From Asaia bogorensis (GTDB taxonomy: Bacteria; Pseudomonadota; Alphaproteobacteria; CACIAM-22H2): 64,000 nt of DNA. Location: assembly GCA_945901855.1 (NCBI GenBank), contig CAMDLT010000001.1:1-64000 (forward strand), in the 5' to 3' direction. Each line of letters opens with the position of its first letter. Position 1 is the first letter of the stretch. This document shows positions 16,758 through 26,640 of this stretch, piece after piece. Below the pieces are notes generated by a model. That model worked only from the letters and a program-made list of their open reading frames with translations, had not been told where the DNA came from and did not search any database. The position numbers were made by a program, and so were the translations under genes.

Positions 16758-17630
16758 ATGGCCGTTCTCGTCGACAAGAACACCAAAGTCATCTGCCAGG
16801 GCTTCACGGGCGCCCAGGGCACCTTCCACTCCGAACAGGCCGTCGCCTACGGCACCAAGATGGTCGGCGGGGTTACGCCCGGCAAAGGCGGCACCAAGCA
16901 TCTGGACCTGCCGGTTTTCAACACGGTCGACGAAGCCGTGCACGCGACCGGGGCCGACGCCTCGGTCATCTATGTGCCGCCGCCGTTTGCGGCCGACGCG
17001 ATCCTCGAAGCGGTCGATGCGAAGATGCGCCTGGTCGTGTGCATCACCGAAGGCATTCCGGTGCTGGACATGGTGCGCGTGAAACGCGCGATGTCGGGCT
17101 CCAAAACGCGCCTGATCGGACCGAACTGCCCGGGCGTGATCACGCCGGGCGAGTGCAAGATCGGCATCATGCCGGGCCATATCCACAGCCGCGGCAAAAT
17201 CGGCATCGTCTCGCGCTCGGGCACGCTGACCTACGAAGCGGTCGCCCAGACGACCGCCGCCGGGCTCGGCCAGACCACCTGCATCGGCATCGGCGGCGAT
17301 CCGGTCAACGGCACCAATTTCATCGATGCGCTGGAGCTGTTCATCAAGGATCCCGAAACGCTGGGCATCATCATGATCGGCGAAATCGGCGGCTCGGCCG
17401 AAGAGGATGCGGCCGAATTCTACAAAGCCAGCAAATGCGGCAAACCCATCGTCGGGTTCATCGCGGGCGTGACGGCCCCGCCGGGCCGCCGCATGGGCCA
17501 TGCCGGCGCGATCATTTCCGGCGGCAAGGGCACGGCCGGCGACAAGATCGAAGCGATGAAGTCGGCCGGATTCAAGGTTGCCGACAGTCCGGCCGCGCTC
17601 GGCTCGACCATGCTGAAGGCGATGGGCTGA
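16758..17630 (+). CDS. sucD: Succinyl-CoA synthetase, alpha subunit
   Basis: This 290-residue subunit binds CoA through its N-terminal Rossmann-like domain ([13 protein letters not shown]). It carries the phosphorylated histidine, His248, in [22 protein letters not shown] and the residues around [13 protein letters not shown] form the succinate and CoA pockets. It starts one base after sucC and is followed by sucA after 19 bases, inside the same operon. Confidence 0.97.
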   Translation: MAVLVDKNTKVICQGFTGAQGTFHSEQAVAYGTKMVGGVTPGKGGTKHLDLPVFNTVDEAVHATGADASVIYVPPPFAADAILEAVDAKMRLVVCITEGIPVLDMVRVKRAMSGSKTRLIGPNCPGVITPGECKIGIMPGHIHSRGKIGIVSRSGTLTYEAVAQTTAAGLGQTTCIGIGGDPVNGTNFIDALELFIKDPETLGIIMIGEIGGSAEEDAAEFYKASKCGKPIVGFIAGVTAPPGRRMGHAGAIISGGKGTAGDKIEAMKSAGFKVADSPAALGSTMLKAMG

Positions 17631-17649
17631 CAAACCGGAAGGCGCTCCA

Positions 17650-20523
17650 ATGGCCACGCACCCCGATCTCGACTCGATGTTCAACGCGGCCAACGCGGTC
17701 TATTTGGCCGAGTTGCTCGACCAGTACCGCGCCGATCCCGCCAGCGTCGATGCCAGCTGGCATGGCGTGCTGCGCGAAATGTCGGCCGAGGGCGCCGGGG
17801 CGGACACGCCCAATTGGGGACGCGAAAAAACCAAGGTCATCGGCGTCGCCGAACCGGCCGCACTCGCCGCCAAGGGCAAGGGGGCGTCCGCGCCTGCCGC
17901 CGCACCGGCGCCGGGCTCGCTGACGGCCGAGCAAGCGCGCGCGGCCACGCTCGATTCGATCCGCGCCATCATGATGGTGCGCGCGTATCGCGTCCGCGGC
18001 CATCTGGCGGCGGCGCTCGATCCGCTGGGCCTGACCAATCGCGAGCAGCATTCCGAGCTCGATCCCAAGAGCTACGGCTTCACCGAAGCCGACATGGACC
18101 GCAAGATCTTCATCGACAACGTGCTGGGCCTGCATTCGGCGACGCTGCGCGAAATCATCGCGGCGCTGAAGGCCACGTACTGCGATTCGATCGGCGTCGA
18201 GTTCATGCACATTACGGATCCCGAACAGAAAAGCTGGATCCAGCAGCGCATCGAGGGGCCGCGCAACCACACCGACTTCACCGAGCGCGGCAAGCGCGCG
18301 ATCCTGGAGCGCTTGACCGCAGCCGAAGGGTTCGAGCGTTTTCTCGACAAGAAATTCGTCGGCACCAAGCGCTTCGGTCTGGACGGCGCCGAGTCCGCGG
18401 TGCCCGCACTCGAGCAGATCATCAAGCGCGGCGGCCAGCTGGGCGTGCGCGAGATCGTCATCGGCATGCCGCATCGCGGCCGCTTGAACGTGCTCGCCAA
18501 CGTGATGAGCAAGCCCTATGTCGCGATCTTTTCGGAATTCCAGGGCGTGTCCTCGCAGCCCGACGACGTGCAAGGCTCGGGCGACGTCAAATACCATCTC
18601 GGCACTTCGTCCGACCGCGAGTTCGACGGCAACAAGGTGCATCTGTCGCTGACGGCGAACCCTTCGCACCTCGAAGCGGTGAACCCGGTCGTGCTGGGCA
18701 AGGCGCGCGCCAAGAGCGTGCAGTTGGGCGACAACGACCGCACCCAAGTGATGCCGCTGCTGCTGCACGGCGATGCGGCCTTTGCGGGCCAGGGCATCGT
18801 GCCCGAGACGATGAGCTTCGTCGATATTCTGGGCTACCGCACCGGCGGCACGATCCATTTCGTGGTCAACAACCAGATCGGCTTCACGACGGCGCCCGCC
18901 TATTCGCGCTCGGGCGCCTATTGCACGGACATCGCCAAGGGGCTCGGCTTTCCCGTGTTCCACGTCAATGGCGACGATCCGGAAGCGGTCGTGCATGTGG
19001 CGCGCATTGCGGTCGAATTCCGCCAGCGTTTCCATCGCGACGTCGTCATCGACATGATCTGCTACCGCCGCCACGGCCACAACGAGGCGGACGAGCCGTC
19101 CTTCACGCAGCCCATCATGTACCGCAAGATCGCGGCCCAGCAATCGACGCGCACGCTCTATGCCGAGCAACTGGTGCGCGAAAAATCGATGTCGGCCGAC
19201 GACGCGCAGAAAATCTACGACGATTTCGCGGCGCATCTGGAATCGCAGTTCGAAGCCTCCAAAAACTACAAGCCCAACAAGGCCGATTGGCTCGAAGGCA
19301 AGTGGGCGGGCATCGAACTTGCCAAGAAAGAAGACAATCGCGGCAATACGGCCGTGCCGATGGAGCTGCTGAAGGAAGTCGGCAAGGCGATGGTCACCGT
19401 GCCCGACGGCCACAATATCCACCGCACGATTCGCCGCCAGCTCGACAACAAAGCCAAGATCTTCGACAGCGGCATCGGCATCGATTGGGCGACGGGCGAG
19501 GCTTTGGCCTTCGGCTCGCTTGCGGCCGAAGGCACGCCTGTGCGTCTTTCGGGCCAGGATTGCGGACGCGGCACGTTCTCGCAGCGCCATTCCGTGCTGG
19601 TCGACCAGGAAACCGAAAAGCGCTTCGTGCCGCTCAACAATATCCGCAAGAACCAAGCGACGTTCGAAGTGCACGACAGCCCGCTGTCCGAATTCGGCGT
19701 GCTCGGGTTCGAATACGGCTATTCGCTGGCCGAGCCCAACGCGCTCGTGCTGTGGGAAGCGCAGTTCGGCGATTTCGCCAACGGCGCGCAGACCATGTTC
19801 GACCAGTTCATCTCGTCGGGCGAAGCCAAGTGGCTGCGCATGTCGGGTCTGACCATGCTGCTGCCGCACGGCTACGAAGGGCAGGGGCCCGAGCACTCCT
19901 CGGCGCGCCTCGAGCGTTTCTTGCAGATGTGCGCGGAAGACAATTGGCAGGTCTGCAACCTCACGACGCCCGCCAATTACTTCCACGCGCTCCGCCGCCA
20001 AGTGCGCCGCACGATCCGCAAACCCTTGCTGATCATGACGCCGAAATCGCTACTGCGGCACAAGCTCGCGAACTCCAACCTCGCCGATTTCGGGCCGGGA
20101 ACCAGCTTCCATCGCATCCTGCCGGAGAGCGAAAAACTCGTCGCCGACGACAAGGTGAAGCGCGTGGTGCTGTGCTCGGGCAAGGTCTATTACGACCTCG
20201 TCGAGGAGCGCGCCAAGCGCGCCATCCAGGACGTGGCGATCGTGCGCATCGAGCAGCTTTATCCGTTCCCGCTCGCTTCGACGGAAAAGGAACTCGGCCG
20301 CTACAAAAACGCCGACATCGTCTGGTGCCAGGAAGAGCCGCAGAACATGGGCGCGTGGACGTTCGTCGAGCACCGCATCGAAGGCATTCTGGCCAATCTC
20401 AAGAACGTCGCCAAGCGCCCGCGCTTCGTGGGCCGCAACGAAATGGCGGCGACGGCGACGGGTCTCTACAAGCGCCACAACAAAGAACAGGCGGATCTCG
20501 TCAACGCCGCCCTCACCGTCTGA
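17650..20523 (+). CDS. sucA: 2-oxoglutarate dehydrogenase E1 component
   Basis: This 957-residue thiamine-diphosphate enzyme decarboxylates 2-oxoglutarate and passes the succinyl group to SucB. The N-terminal segment ([16 protein letters not shown]) is the E2-interacting region of bacterial OdhA/SucA. The ThDP region shows [15 protein letters not shown] and the Mg-binding [11 protein letters not shown]. The transketolase-like pyrimidine domain contains [13 protein letters not shown] and [20 protein letters not shown]. Length is typical. It is followed by sucB after 23 bases. No E2 domain is fused, unlike actinobacterial KGD. Confidence 0.97.
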   Translation: MATHPDLDSMFNAANAVYLAELLDQYRADPASVDASWHGVLREMSAEGAGADTPNWGREKTKVIGVAEPAALAAKGKGASAPAAAPAPGSLTAEQARAATLDSIRAIMMVRAYRVRGHLAAALDPLGLTNREQHSELDPKSYGFTEADMDRKIFIDNVLGLHSATLREIIAALKATYCDSIGVEFMHITDPEQKSWIQQRIEGPRNHTDFTERGKRAILERLTAAEGFERFLDKKFVGTKRFGLDGAESAVPALEQIIKRGGQLGVREIVIGMPHRGRLNVLANVMSKPYVAIFSEFQGVSSQPDDVQGSGDVKYHLGTSSDREFDGNKVHLSLTANPSHLEAVNPVVLGKARAKSVQLGDNDRTQVMPLLLHGDAAFAGQGIVPETMSFVDILGYRTGGTIHFVVNNQIGFTTAPAYSRSGAYCTDIAKGLGFPVFHVNGDDPEAVVHVARIAVEFRQRFHRDVVIDMICYRRHGHNEADEPSFTQPIMYRKIAAQQSTRTLYAEQLVREKSMSADDAQKIYDDFAAHLESQFEASKNYKPNKADWLEGKWAGIELAKKEDNRGNTAVPMELLKEVGKAMVTVPDGHNIHRTIRRQLDNKAKIFDSGIGIDWATGEALAFGSLAAEGTPVRLSGQDCGRGTFSQRHSVLVDQETEKRFVPLNNIRKNQATFEVHDSPLSEFGVLGFEYGYSLAEPNALVLWEAQFGDFANGAQTMFDQFISSGEAKWLRMSGLTMLLPHGYEGQGPEHSSARLERFLQMCAEDNWQVCNLTTPANYFHALRRQVRRTIRKPLLIMTPKSLLRHKLANSNLADFGPGTSFHRILPESEKLVADDKVKRVVLCSGKVYYDLVEERAKRAIQDVAIVRIEQLYPFPLASTEKELGRYKNADIVWCQEEPQNMGAWTFVEHRIEGILANLKNVAKRPRFVGRNEMAATATGLYKRHNKEQADLVNAALTV

Positions 20524-20546
20524 CCCAACAAGAAACGGAAAACGCA

Positions 20547-21746
20547 ATGGCCGTCGAAATCAAAGTGCCTGCACTTGGCGAATCCGTCAGCGAAGCGACG
20601 ATCTCCAAATGGTTCAAGAATGTCGGCGACGCGGTGAAAGCCGACGAACCGCTGTGCGAACTTGAAACCGACAAGGTGACCGTCGAAGTGCCGGCCCCTG
20701 CGGCGGGCATGCTGTCGGCCATCACGGCGCCGGCGGGTTCGACCGTCGCGGTCGGCGCCAAGCTTGGCGAACTCGAAGCGGGTGCGGCCGGCAAAGCCGC
20801 AGCGCCGGCAGCCGCCGCCAAAGCGGTGCCCGCACCGGTTGCAGCCGCGAAAGCCGCGCCGGTCGTTGGCGACAAACAGCCGGGCCCGGCGGCCCGCAAA
20901 GCCTTGTCGGAAGCGGGCATGGATGCCGCCGGCATGGCGGGTTCGGGCAAAGACGGCCGCGTGACCAAGTCCGACGTTGCCGCTGCCGTTGCGGCCCCCA
21001 AGCCTGCCCCGGCCGCGCCTGCCCCTGCGGCACCGCGCGCGCTTGGGCCGCGCGAAGAGCGCGTGAAGATGACGCGCCTGCGCACCCGCATCGCCGAACG
21101 CCTGAAGCAGGCGCAGAACACCGCCGCGATGCTGACCACGTTCAACGAGATCGACATGGGTGCGGCCATGGCGATGCGTACAAAATATAACGAGCAGTTC
21201 GAAAAACGCCACGGCGTGAAGCTCGGTTTCATGTCGATCTTCGCCAAGGCGTGCGTGGTGGCCCTGAAGGAACTGCCCGCCGTCAATGCCGAGATCGACG
21301 GCGGCGACATCGTCTACAAAAACCACTACGACATCGGCGTCGCGGTCGGAACGCCGCAAGGCCTGGTCGTTCCGGTCGTGCGCGACTGCGACGTGCTGAC
21401 CTTCGCCGACATCGAAAAGAAGATCGGCGATTTCGGCAAGCGCGCGCGCGACGGCAAGCTTACGGTCGACGAGATGACGGGCGGCACCTTCACGATCACG
21501 AACGGCGGCATCTACGGCTCGCTGATGTCGACGCCGATCTTGAATCCGCCGCAGTCCGGCATTCTGGGCATGCACAAGATCCAGCCGCGTCCGGTCGCGG
21601 TCGGCGACAAGATCGAAATCCGCCCGATGATGTATGTGGCGCTTTCCTACGACCACCGCATTATCGACGGCCGCGAAGCCGTGACGTTCCTGGTGCGCGT
21701 CAAAGAATGCATCGAAGATCCCGCCCGCCTGATTCTGGATATGTGA
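20547..21746 (+). CDS. sucB: Dihydrolipoyl succinyltransferase (E2 of 2-oxoglutarate dehydrogenase)
   Basis: This 399-residue protein has three parts in order. One lipoyl domain carries the lipoyl-lysine Lys43 in [14 protein letters not shown] peripheral-subunit-binding domain lies near residues 113-150 ([17 protein letters not shown]). They are joined by Ala/Pro-rich linkers to a C-terminal catalytic domain. The catalytic motif [11 protein letters not shown] places His370 and Asp374 in the acyltransferase site. It forms the core of the complex and transfers succinyl to CoA. The stop is five bases from the lpd start. Confidence 0.96.
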   Translation: MAVEIKVPALGESVSEATISKWFKNVGDAVKADEPLCELETDKVTVEVPAPAAGMLSAITAPAGSTVAVGAKLGELEAGAAGKAAAPAAAAKAVPAPVAAAKAAPVVGDKQPGPAARKALSEAGMDAAGMAGSGKDGRVTKSDVAAAVAAPKPAPAAPAPAAPRALGPREERVKMTRLRTRIAERLKQAQNTAAMLTTFNEIDMGAAMAMRTKYNEQFEKRHGVKLGFMSIFAKACVVALKELPAVNAEIDGGDIVYKNHYDIGVAVGTPQGLVVPVVRDCDVLTFADIEKKIGDFGKRARDGKLTVDEMTGGTFTITNGGIYGSLMSTPILNPPQSGILGMHKIQPRPVAVGDKIEIRPMMYVALSYDHRIIDGREAVTFLVRVKECIEDPARLILDM

Positions 21747-21751
21747 GCCAC

Positions 21752-23164
21752 ATGAGCGAACCCGCCAGCTACGATCTCGTCGTCATCGGTTCCGGCCCCG
21801 GCGGCTATGTGTGCGCCATCCGGGCGGCCCAATTGGGCCTCAAGGTGGCGTGCGTGGAAAAGCGCGAGACGCTGGGCGGCACCTGCCTCAATGTCGGCTG
21901 CATTCCCTCGAAGGCGCTGCTGCAGGCGTCCGAGAAGTTCGAAGAAGCCTCGCACGGCCTCGCCGCGTTCGGGGTCAAGACCGGCAAGGTGGAACTCGAC
22001 CTCAAAGCCATGATGGCGCACAAGGACAAGACGGTTAAGTCGAACGTCGACGGCGTCGCGTTTTTGTTCAAGAAAAACAAGATCGACTGGATCAAGGGTG
22101 CGGGCAAGATTGCGGCCGCCGGTTCGGTCGCGGTGACGCTCAATGCGGGCGGCACGCAAACGCTCGGCGTCAAAGCGATCGTCATCGCGACAGGCTCGGA
22201 AGTCGTCTCGCTGCCGAGCCTGCCGATCGACGAGAAAAAGATCGTCTCTTCGACCGGCGCTTTGACGCTTTCGGAAGTTCCCAAGACGATGGTGCTGGTC
22301 GGCGGCGGCGTGATCGGGCTCGAAATGGGTTCGGTCTGGCAGCGCTTGGGCGCCAAGGTCACGGTCGTCGAATTCCTCGACCGCATCATGCCCGGCATGG
22401 ACGGCGAAATTTCGAAATCGATGCAGCGCATCCTCGCCAAACAAGGCATGGCGTTCAAGCTGTCGACGAAGGTCACGGGCGCCAAGGTCGGCGCCAAGAA
22501 CGTGGCCTTGACGGTGGAGCCCGCCGCAGGCGGAGCTGCCGAAACGATTGAAGCCGACATTGTGCTGGTGGCGGTCGGTCGTCGTCCCTACACGGACGGG
22601 CTCGGGCTCAAAGAAGCGGGCGTGGCGCTCGACGACAAGGGCCGCGTCGCGATCGACGCGCATTTCCAGACCAATGTGCCCGGCATCTACGCGATCGGCG
22701 ACGCGATCGCGGGGCCGATGCTGGCGCACAAGGCCGAAGACGAAGGCATGGCGGTCGCCGAAATTCTCGCAGGCCAGCACGGCCACGTGAATTACGATGC
22801 GATCCCGTCGGTCGTGTACACGTGGCCGGAAGTCGCTTCGGTCGGCAAGACCGAGGAGCAGTTGAAGGCCGAAGGCACGTCGATCCGCATTGGCAAGTTC
22901 CCGTTCACCGCGAACGGCCGCGCGCGCGCCCAGAACAACACGGACGGCTTTGTGAAGATTCTGGCCGATGCCGCGACCGACCGCGTGCTGGGCGTGCATA
23001 TGATCGGCCCGTCGGTCGGCGAACTGGTCGGCGAAATGGCGCTGGCGATCGAATTCGGCGCCACGTCCGAAGATATCGCGCGCACCTGCCACGCGCACCC
23101 GACCCTGACCGAGGCCGTGCGCGAGGCAGCTCTCGCCGTGGACGGCCGCCCGATCCATATGTAA
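21752..23164 (+). CDS. lpdA: Dihydrolipoyl dehydrogenase (E3)
   Basis: This 470-residue flavoprotein reoxidises the dihydrolipoyl group of SucB with NAD. The FAD motif GSGPGGYV is at residues 13-20, and the redox disulfide Cys45/Cys50 is in GGTCLNVGCIPSK. The NAD Rossmann motif is VGGGVIGLEMG, and the second FAD strand is TNVPGIYAIGD. The active-site base is His449 with Glu454 in HAHPTLTEA. It closes the TCA operon. Its last ~110 bases are duplicated in decayed form at 25020-25150, on the far side of a low-GC two-gene insert. Confidence 0.96.
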   Translation: MSEPASYDLVVIGSGPGGYVCAIRAAQLGLKVACVEKRETLGGTCLNVGCIPSKALLQASEKFEEASHGLAAFGVKTGKVELDLKAMMAHKDKTVKSNVDGVAFLFKKNKIDWIKGAGKIAAAGSVAVTLNAGGTQTLGVKAIVIATGSEVVSLPSLPIDEKKIVSSTGALTLSEVPKTMVLVGGGVIGLEMGSVWQRLGAKVTVVEFLDRIMPGMDGEISKSMQRILAKQGMAFKLSTKVTGAKVGAKNVALTVEPAAGGAAETIEADIVLVAVGRRPYTDGLGLKEAGVALDDKGRVAIDAHFQTNVPGIYAIGDAIAGPMLAHKAEDEGMAVAEILAGQHGHVNYDAIPSVVYTWPEVASVGKTEEQLKAEGTSIRIGKFPFTANGRARAQNNTDGFVKILADAATDRVLGVHMIGPSVGELVGEMALAIEFGATSEDIARTCHAHPTLTEAVREAALAVDGRPIHM

Positions 23165-23248
23165 GGCAGGTACTTGCGCCAGCAATAAGGGTGCGTAAAC
23201 ATACAACGTTGTCGAGCTACCGCATATGAGCGTGAGTAGGGAGACGTT

Positions 23249-24070
23249 ATGATAGAACCCATAAAAGTGAAGGTTTCGGGTGAAATTGATTTTGATCCAT
23301 CGAAGCCACCAGGCTACCGTATCGTGGGTAGCTTGTCCTTGAATGATACGAGCCCGCCTGTTGGCGGTGGGAATCAAGGAAGTGCCTCTGACAACGATGT
23401 AAAGAAACGGCAACTCGAAGCATGGGCGAAGGTTATTGATGTGCAGATGCACTTCAATGAAATGAGCGCAAAGAATCGCCAGCTTGGATTGGCTTTTGCG
23501 GCTGCTGCTTTAGGTTTGGCTATATTCCTTCTCAACCGACCGGATGCAAATGCCGGATTTCTTCCATTTGGCTGGGGTGTAATACATGTTTCGCCCCTAA
23601 TCGTGCTTGGATCCGCTTTGGGCGTGGGCGCGATTTGGTATTTGGATATTTTCCACTACCATCGTCTTCTCCGAGGCGCCGTTGCATTCGGAAGCTCCCT
23701 TGAGAGGGGGCTAAGTGACGACGTTTTTAAGCATGGGGTCGGGCTGACCAAGTTCATTTCGCATTACAGTCAGTATGATTATGAAAACTTTAGTTTGCCC
23801 GGCGAGAAAGGGTATCCCGAAAAATCTACCGCTGAAAGTGACGGTGCTTTTGCCGCAAATGTAGCAAGATATGAAGAAGAAAAGAGTAAGACTTTGACGA
23901 CAGCACGAGGCCGCTTGATGTGGTTCTACAGACTCGTCGTAGCGGCCCTTGTTATCATAGCGATTTCAATGTTGCTTGCGCTTCGGCAGCCAGTTGCGTC
24001 CCGGCCCCAGCAGAGTGGACAATCATTACAAACAGAAACTGTACCGGTTCAGCGTTCACCAGCGAATTGA
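23249..24070 (+). CDS. Hypothetical three-helix membrane protein of a low-GC insert
   Basis: This 273-residue protein is not recognised. A soluble N-terminus of about 75 residues precedes two helices (about 79-96 and 113-133). The short motif WYLDIFHYHRLLRGAVAFG follows. A cytosolic segment with a charged helix (ARYEEEKSKTLTTARGR) comes next, then a third helix at 227-245 and a polar Gln-rich tail. The layout resembles membrane-effector or signalling proteins of accessory loci, but no family assignment is safe. Codon use and GC are clearly below those of the flanking TCA and GST genes. The HAD gene starts one base after its stop, indicating one transcript. The ATG follows GGGAG at 23240-23244. 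Confidence 0.7.
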   Translation: MIEPIKVKVSGEIDFDPSKPPGYRIVGSLSLNDTSPPVGGGNQGSASDNDVKKRQLEAWAKVIDVQMHFNEMSAKNRQLGLAFAAAALGLAIFLLNRPDANAGFLPFGWGVIHVSPLIVLGSALGVGAIWYLDIFHYHRLLRGAVAFGSSLERGLSDDVFKHGVGLTKFISHYSQYDYENFSLPGEKGYPEKSTAESDGAFAANVARYEEEKSKTLTTARGRLMWFYRLVVAALVIIAISMLLALRQPVASRPQQSGQSLQTETVPVQRSPAN

Positions 24071-24071
24071 A

Positions 24072-25016
24072 ATGAATGACCACGCTACAAGCAATAAGGA
24101 TAGCTCAAGACAGTTAATGAGCAAGCTAGTAGTGCTTGATCTTGACAACACACTTTATGATTGGGTGGAGATGTTTGTTGCCTCATTCTACGCAATGATC
24201 GACTCTGCTGTAAAACTGCTCGACTGTGACCGTGATCGACTTCTTGACGAAATGCGGGATGTCCACCGTAAGCATCATGACTCCGAGCATCCGTTTGCCC
24301 TTTTGGAAACCTCGACTGTTCTAAAGCGGTTTCCGGAATTTTCTCGCGATAGATTGAAAGAATCGGTCGATAGTGCGTTCTACGCATTCAACGCAGCGCG
24401 CAAAAAGGCCCTAAAGGAATATCCTGGGGTAACACAAGGTTTGGTTGATCTAAGCGCGGAAGGCTGTCGAATCGTGGCGCACACCGAAAGCAACGTATTA
24501 GCCGCCTTCTACAGACTTGAGAAATTGGGCCTGCTTAATTTTTTTGAGCGCGTATATTGTCGAGAGAGAACGGCTGACACGCATCCTGACCTAGCTGCCG
24601 GAAATGCGGCTGCCAGTCGCCTTGCCCAACATAATTTTGTTTCGCTCAAGTTTCACCGTCGTAAACCAGACCCAAGTGTATTGCGTGAAATTTTGAGAGC
24701 ATTCGATGTTGAGCCGAATCACGCCTTTTATGTCGGCGATAGCTTGACGCGTGACATGAAGATGGCTGCTGATGTTGGAGTCACTGCGATCTGGGCAAAG
24801 TATGGCACTCGCCATCTACCTGGTGCCTATGAAAAACTAGTTCGGGTAACACATTGGACCGAGGATGATGTGGATCGCGAGCGGGCCCTTGGTCTCGCCG
24901 CCAAATCAGTAAGGCCCGACTTCATTGCCGAAAATAGCTTTGCAGAAGTTGTTGCCTTTATAAGGAACCATACCGCGCGGGCACAAGATCTGTATCAGGA
25001 AGTGAGGTTGAATTGA
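24072..25016 (+). CDS. HAD-superfamily hydrolase of a low-GC insert
   Basis: This 314-residue protein has all four haloacid-dehalogenase motifs. Motif I is LVVLDLDNTLYDW (nucleophile Asp23, acid Asp25), and motif II is the Thr in IVAHTES. Motif III is the Lys in HRRKPDPSVL, and motif IV is FYVGDSLTRDMKMAADVG. A helical cap lies between motifs I and II, as in subclass I phosphatases. An ATG at residue 16 (24117) is an alternative start. The C-terminal 60 residues beyond the HAD fold are unassigned. It is cotranscribed with the membrane protein upstream and shares its low GC. The substrate is unknown; a phosphatase is most likely. Confidence 0.82.
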   Translation: MNDHATSNKDSSRQLMSKLVVLDLDNTLYDWVEMFVASFYAMIDSAVKLLDCDRDRLLDEMRDVHRKHHDSEHPFALLETSTVLKRFPEFSRDRLKESVDSAFYAFNAARKKALKEYPGVTQGLVDLSAEGCRIVAHTESNVLAAFYRLEKLGLLNFFERVYCRERTADTHPDLAAGNAAASRLAQHNFVSLKFHRRKPDPSVLREILRAFDVEPNHAFYVGDSLTRDMKMAADVGVTAIWAKYGTRHLPGAYEKLVRVTHWTEDDVDRERALGLAAKSVRPDFIAENSFAEVVAFIRNHTARAQDLYQEVRLN

Positions 25017-25019
25017 ACG

Positions 25020-25150
25020 TTGACTTGCCGAATTTGGCACCTTCTCGGAAGACATCGCCTGTACCAGCCCCGCTGACTCAACTCTGACTGAAGCCCTGCG
25101 CGAAGAGGATTGGCTGTCTATGGCTGCTCGATCCATATGTGAGGTAAGGA
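25020..25150 (+). pseudogene. Decayed duplicate of the 3' end of lpd
   Basis: From about 25030 the DNA aligns base for base with the lpd 3' end beginning at about 23054. By eye, 54 of the first 75 bases agree. After a diverged stretch with one lost base, the block CGATCCATATGT is identical to the end of lpd. The translation keeps EFG, SEDIA and TLTEA of the Lpd C-terminus. It has no start, a frameshift, and no stop at the lpd position, so it is a relic. It lies four bases beyond the HAD gene. Confidence 0.75.
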
Positions 25151-25184
25151 TGGATTGCGAAATTGTTCGAAATGACGACGCAGT

Positions 25185-25325
25185 GTGGAGGTTGAAATAG
25201 TCGGCGCGCTTGCAAACAAAAAGCCGTTGGCTGATGGCGATCTTTTTGAACGTCGCGTGCTCCGATTTGACGAAAAAACCGATGTCAAGTTGGTAGAAAC
25301 TCTGAGCGCTAAAAAATCCAAATAG
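25185..25325 (+). pseudogene. Short open fragment, possibly a gene tail
   Basis: A frame of 47 codons from GTG 25185 to TAG 25323 translates to a natural-looking charged peptide containing ADGDLFERRVLRFDEKTD and ending SAKKSK. An upstream stop lies four codons before, and no ribosome-binding site precedes the GTG. The composition resembles the low-GC insert rather than the core genome. It may be the end of another lost insert gene or chance. The rest of 25151-25369 shows nothing else I can assign. Confidence 0.3.
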
Positions 25326-25369
25326 CTCCGCTACAACACCGCCAACATTCCTGATTGAGCAGGCTCTCC

Positions 25370-26005
25370 TCACGCCTCCGCGATCGCTTGTTTTTCCATC
25401 ATCCGGCGGATCGCGGGCAGGACGCGAACAGCGTCCGTCGTGCGCTTGATGTGCGGATAGGCAGAGGCCGGTTTTTCCAGATACCGGCTCCAGCGCGCCA
25501 CCATGTGCAGAAAGAAATCGGCGACCGACGGCGCTGCGCCCAAGCAAAACGGCTTGTCGCTTGCGGCAAGTTTGGCATCGAGCAAGTCGAAGCAAATCCC
25601 CAGCCGCTTTTCGGCGCCCGCTTTGACGGCGTCGATCGCATCCGCATCGTGCGTCAGCCATGTCGGATGCCACCAATCGATCGCCGCGACTTGCACGGTG
25701 TTCGAAAGATAAAACAGCCATTCGTAGAGCCGCGCGCGCTCGGGCGTGCCGGGGGCGGGCAGCAGGCCCGCCTGGGGGAATTTTTCGGCCAGATGCAGGC
25801 AGATCGCGGCCGATTCGGTCAGCACGAAATCGCCGTCGACCAGCACGGGCACGCGGCCCTTGGGGTTGAGGGCGAGGAACTCGGGCGTTTTATGCCCGCC
25901 CGCTTCCAGATCGACGCGCTCCCACGCGTACGCGGCGCCGATCTGTTCGAGCACGGCCATCGGCGCCATCAACGCCGAGCCGGGCGCGCCGTAAATCCGC
26001 ATCAT
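25370..26005 (-). CDS. Glutathione S-transferase family protein
   Basis: This 211-residue protein has a thioredoxin-like N-terminal domain (MRIYGAPGSALMAPMAVL). The cis-proline and glutathione-binding segment is GRVPVLVDGDFVLTESAAI, with the conserved Glu-Ser pair. An all-helical C-terminal domain contains SVADFFLHMVARW in the position of the N-capping box. Enzymes of this class conjugate or reduce electrophiles using glutathione; the substrate is unknown. GGAGG lies five bases before the first of two adjacent ATG codons (26005 and 26002). The frame extends further upstream but runs into exoD. The start is one base from the exoD stop, so the two are one unit. Confidence 0.88.
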   Translation of the reverse strand: MMRIYGAPGSALMAPMAVLEQIGAAYAWERVDLEAGGHKTPEFLALNPKGRVPVLVDGDFVLTESAAICLHLAEKFPQAGLLPAPGTPERARLYEWLFYLSNTVQVAAIDWWHPTWLTHDADAIDAVKAGAEKRLGICFDLLDAKLAASDKPFCLGAAPSVADFFLHMVARWSRYLEKPASAYPHIKRTTDAVRVLPAIRRMMEKQAIAEA

Positions 26006-26006
26006 T

Positions 26007-26630
26007 CTAGCCTCCGAATAAACGTGTGACAGCAAACCAGATGACGGCAACCCCGCCCAGCACGACAAAGCTTGCCAGCGCCGTCGCGACGATGCCGAGC
26101 ACGCAGCCGACAACGACGAACAGCCCGTCGCGCGCGGTCAAGCCGAGCGCCACGACGGCCATCGCGACGGCCGGGGGCTGGTTGCCGAACGGAATCGGCA
26201 GCGACACGATCGCCGCAAGCCCCAGAAACACGAGCCCCAGCAGCCGTTCGGCGAGCGGGCCCGTCAACGCGCCCCAGCGCGGCTTCAAATAGCGCTCGAT
26301 GCGGATCAAAATCGGCACGCCGCGATCCACCATCGCTTCGAAATCGGCGCGCGCGACCGACTTGTCGAGCAGCCAATGCGGCAGCCACGGCCGCTCGAAA
26401 CCCGCCAGCATCTGCACGGCCAGCACCAGTTGCGGAACGCCGAACAGCGTCGAAACGCCCGGAATCGTGCCGATGCCGACGGCGTTTGGCAGCGCGAACA
26501 TCAGCATCGCGATGCCGAACGCGCGCTCGCCAAGGCTCGCGACAATGTCGGCCAGCATGACGCGCTCGCCCGCCTTTGCACGCAAGGCCAGCAGAATGTC
26601 CGACACTTTGCGGTCGTCGCGGATTGCCAT
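26007..26630 (-). CDS. exoD: ExoD-like exopolysaccharide synthesis membrane protein
   Basis: This 207-residue protein matches the ExoD family. The N-terminal cytosolic part is ILLALRAKAGERVMLADIV. Conserved segments are RAFGIAMLMFALPNAVG and GVSTLFGVPQLVLAVQML, followed by paired C-terminal helices. In rhizobia ExoD is needed for normal exopolysaccharide and alkaline tolerance, by an unclear mechanism. The start at 26630 follows AGGA with an eight-base spacer. It lies 10 bases after xerC on the minus strand and is followed directly by the GST gene. Confidence 0.85.
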   Translation of the reverse strand: MAIRDDRKVSDILLALRAKAGERVMLADIVASLGERAFGIAMLMFALPNAVGIGTIPGVSTLFGVPQLVLAVQMLAGFERPWLPHWLLDKSVARADFEAMVDRGVPILIRIERYLKPRWGALTGPLAERLLGLVFLGLAAIVSLPIPFGNQPPAVAMAVVALGLTARDGLFVVVGCVLGIVATALASFVVLGGVAVIWFAVTRLFGG

Positions 26631-26640
26631 GCGGACGATC

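Noticed and set aside
17572-20001. 809-codon minus-strand frame opposite sucA
   Set aside because: sucA is unmistakable on the plus strand; the antisense frame has no recognisable domain.
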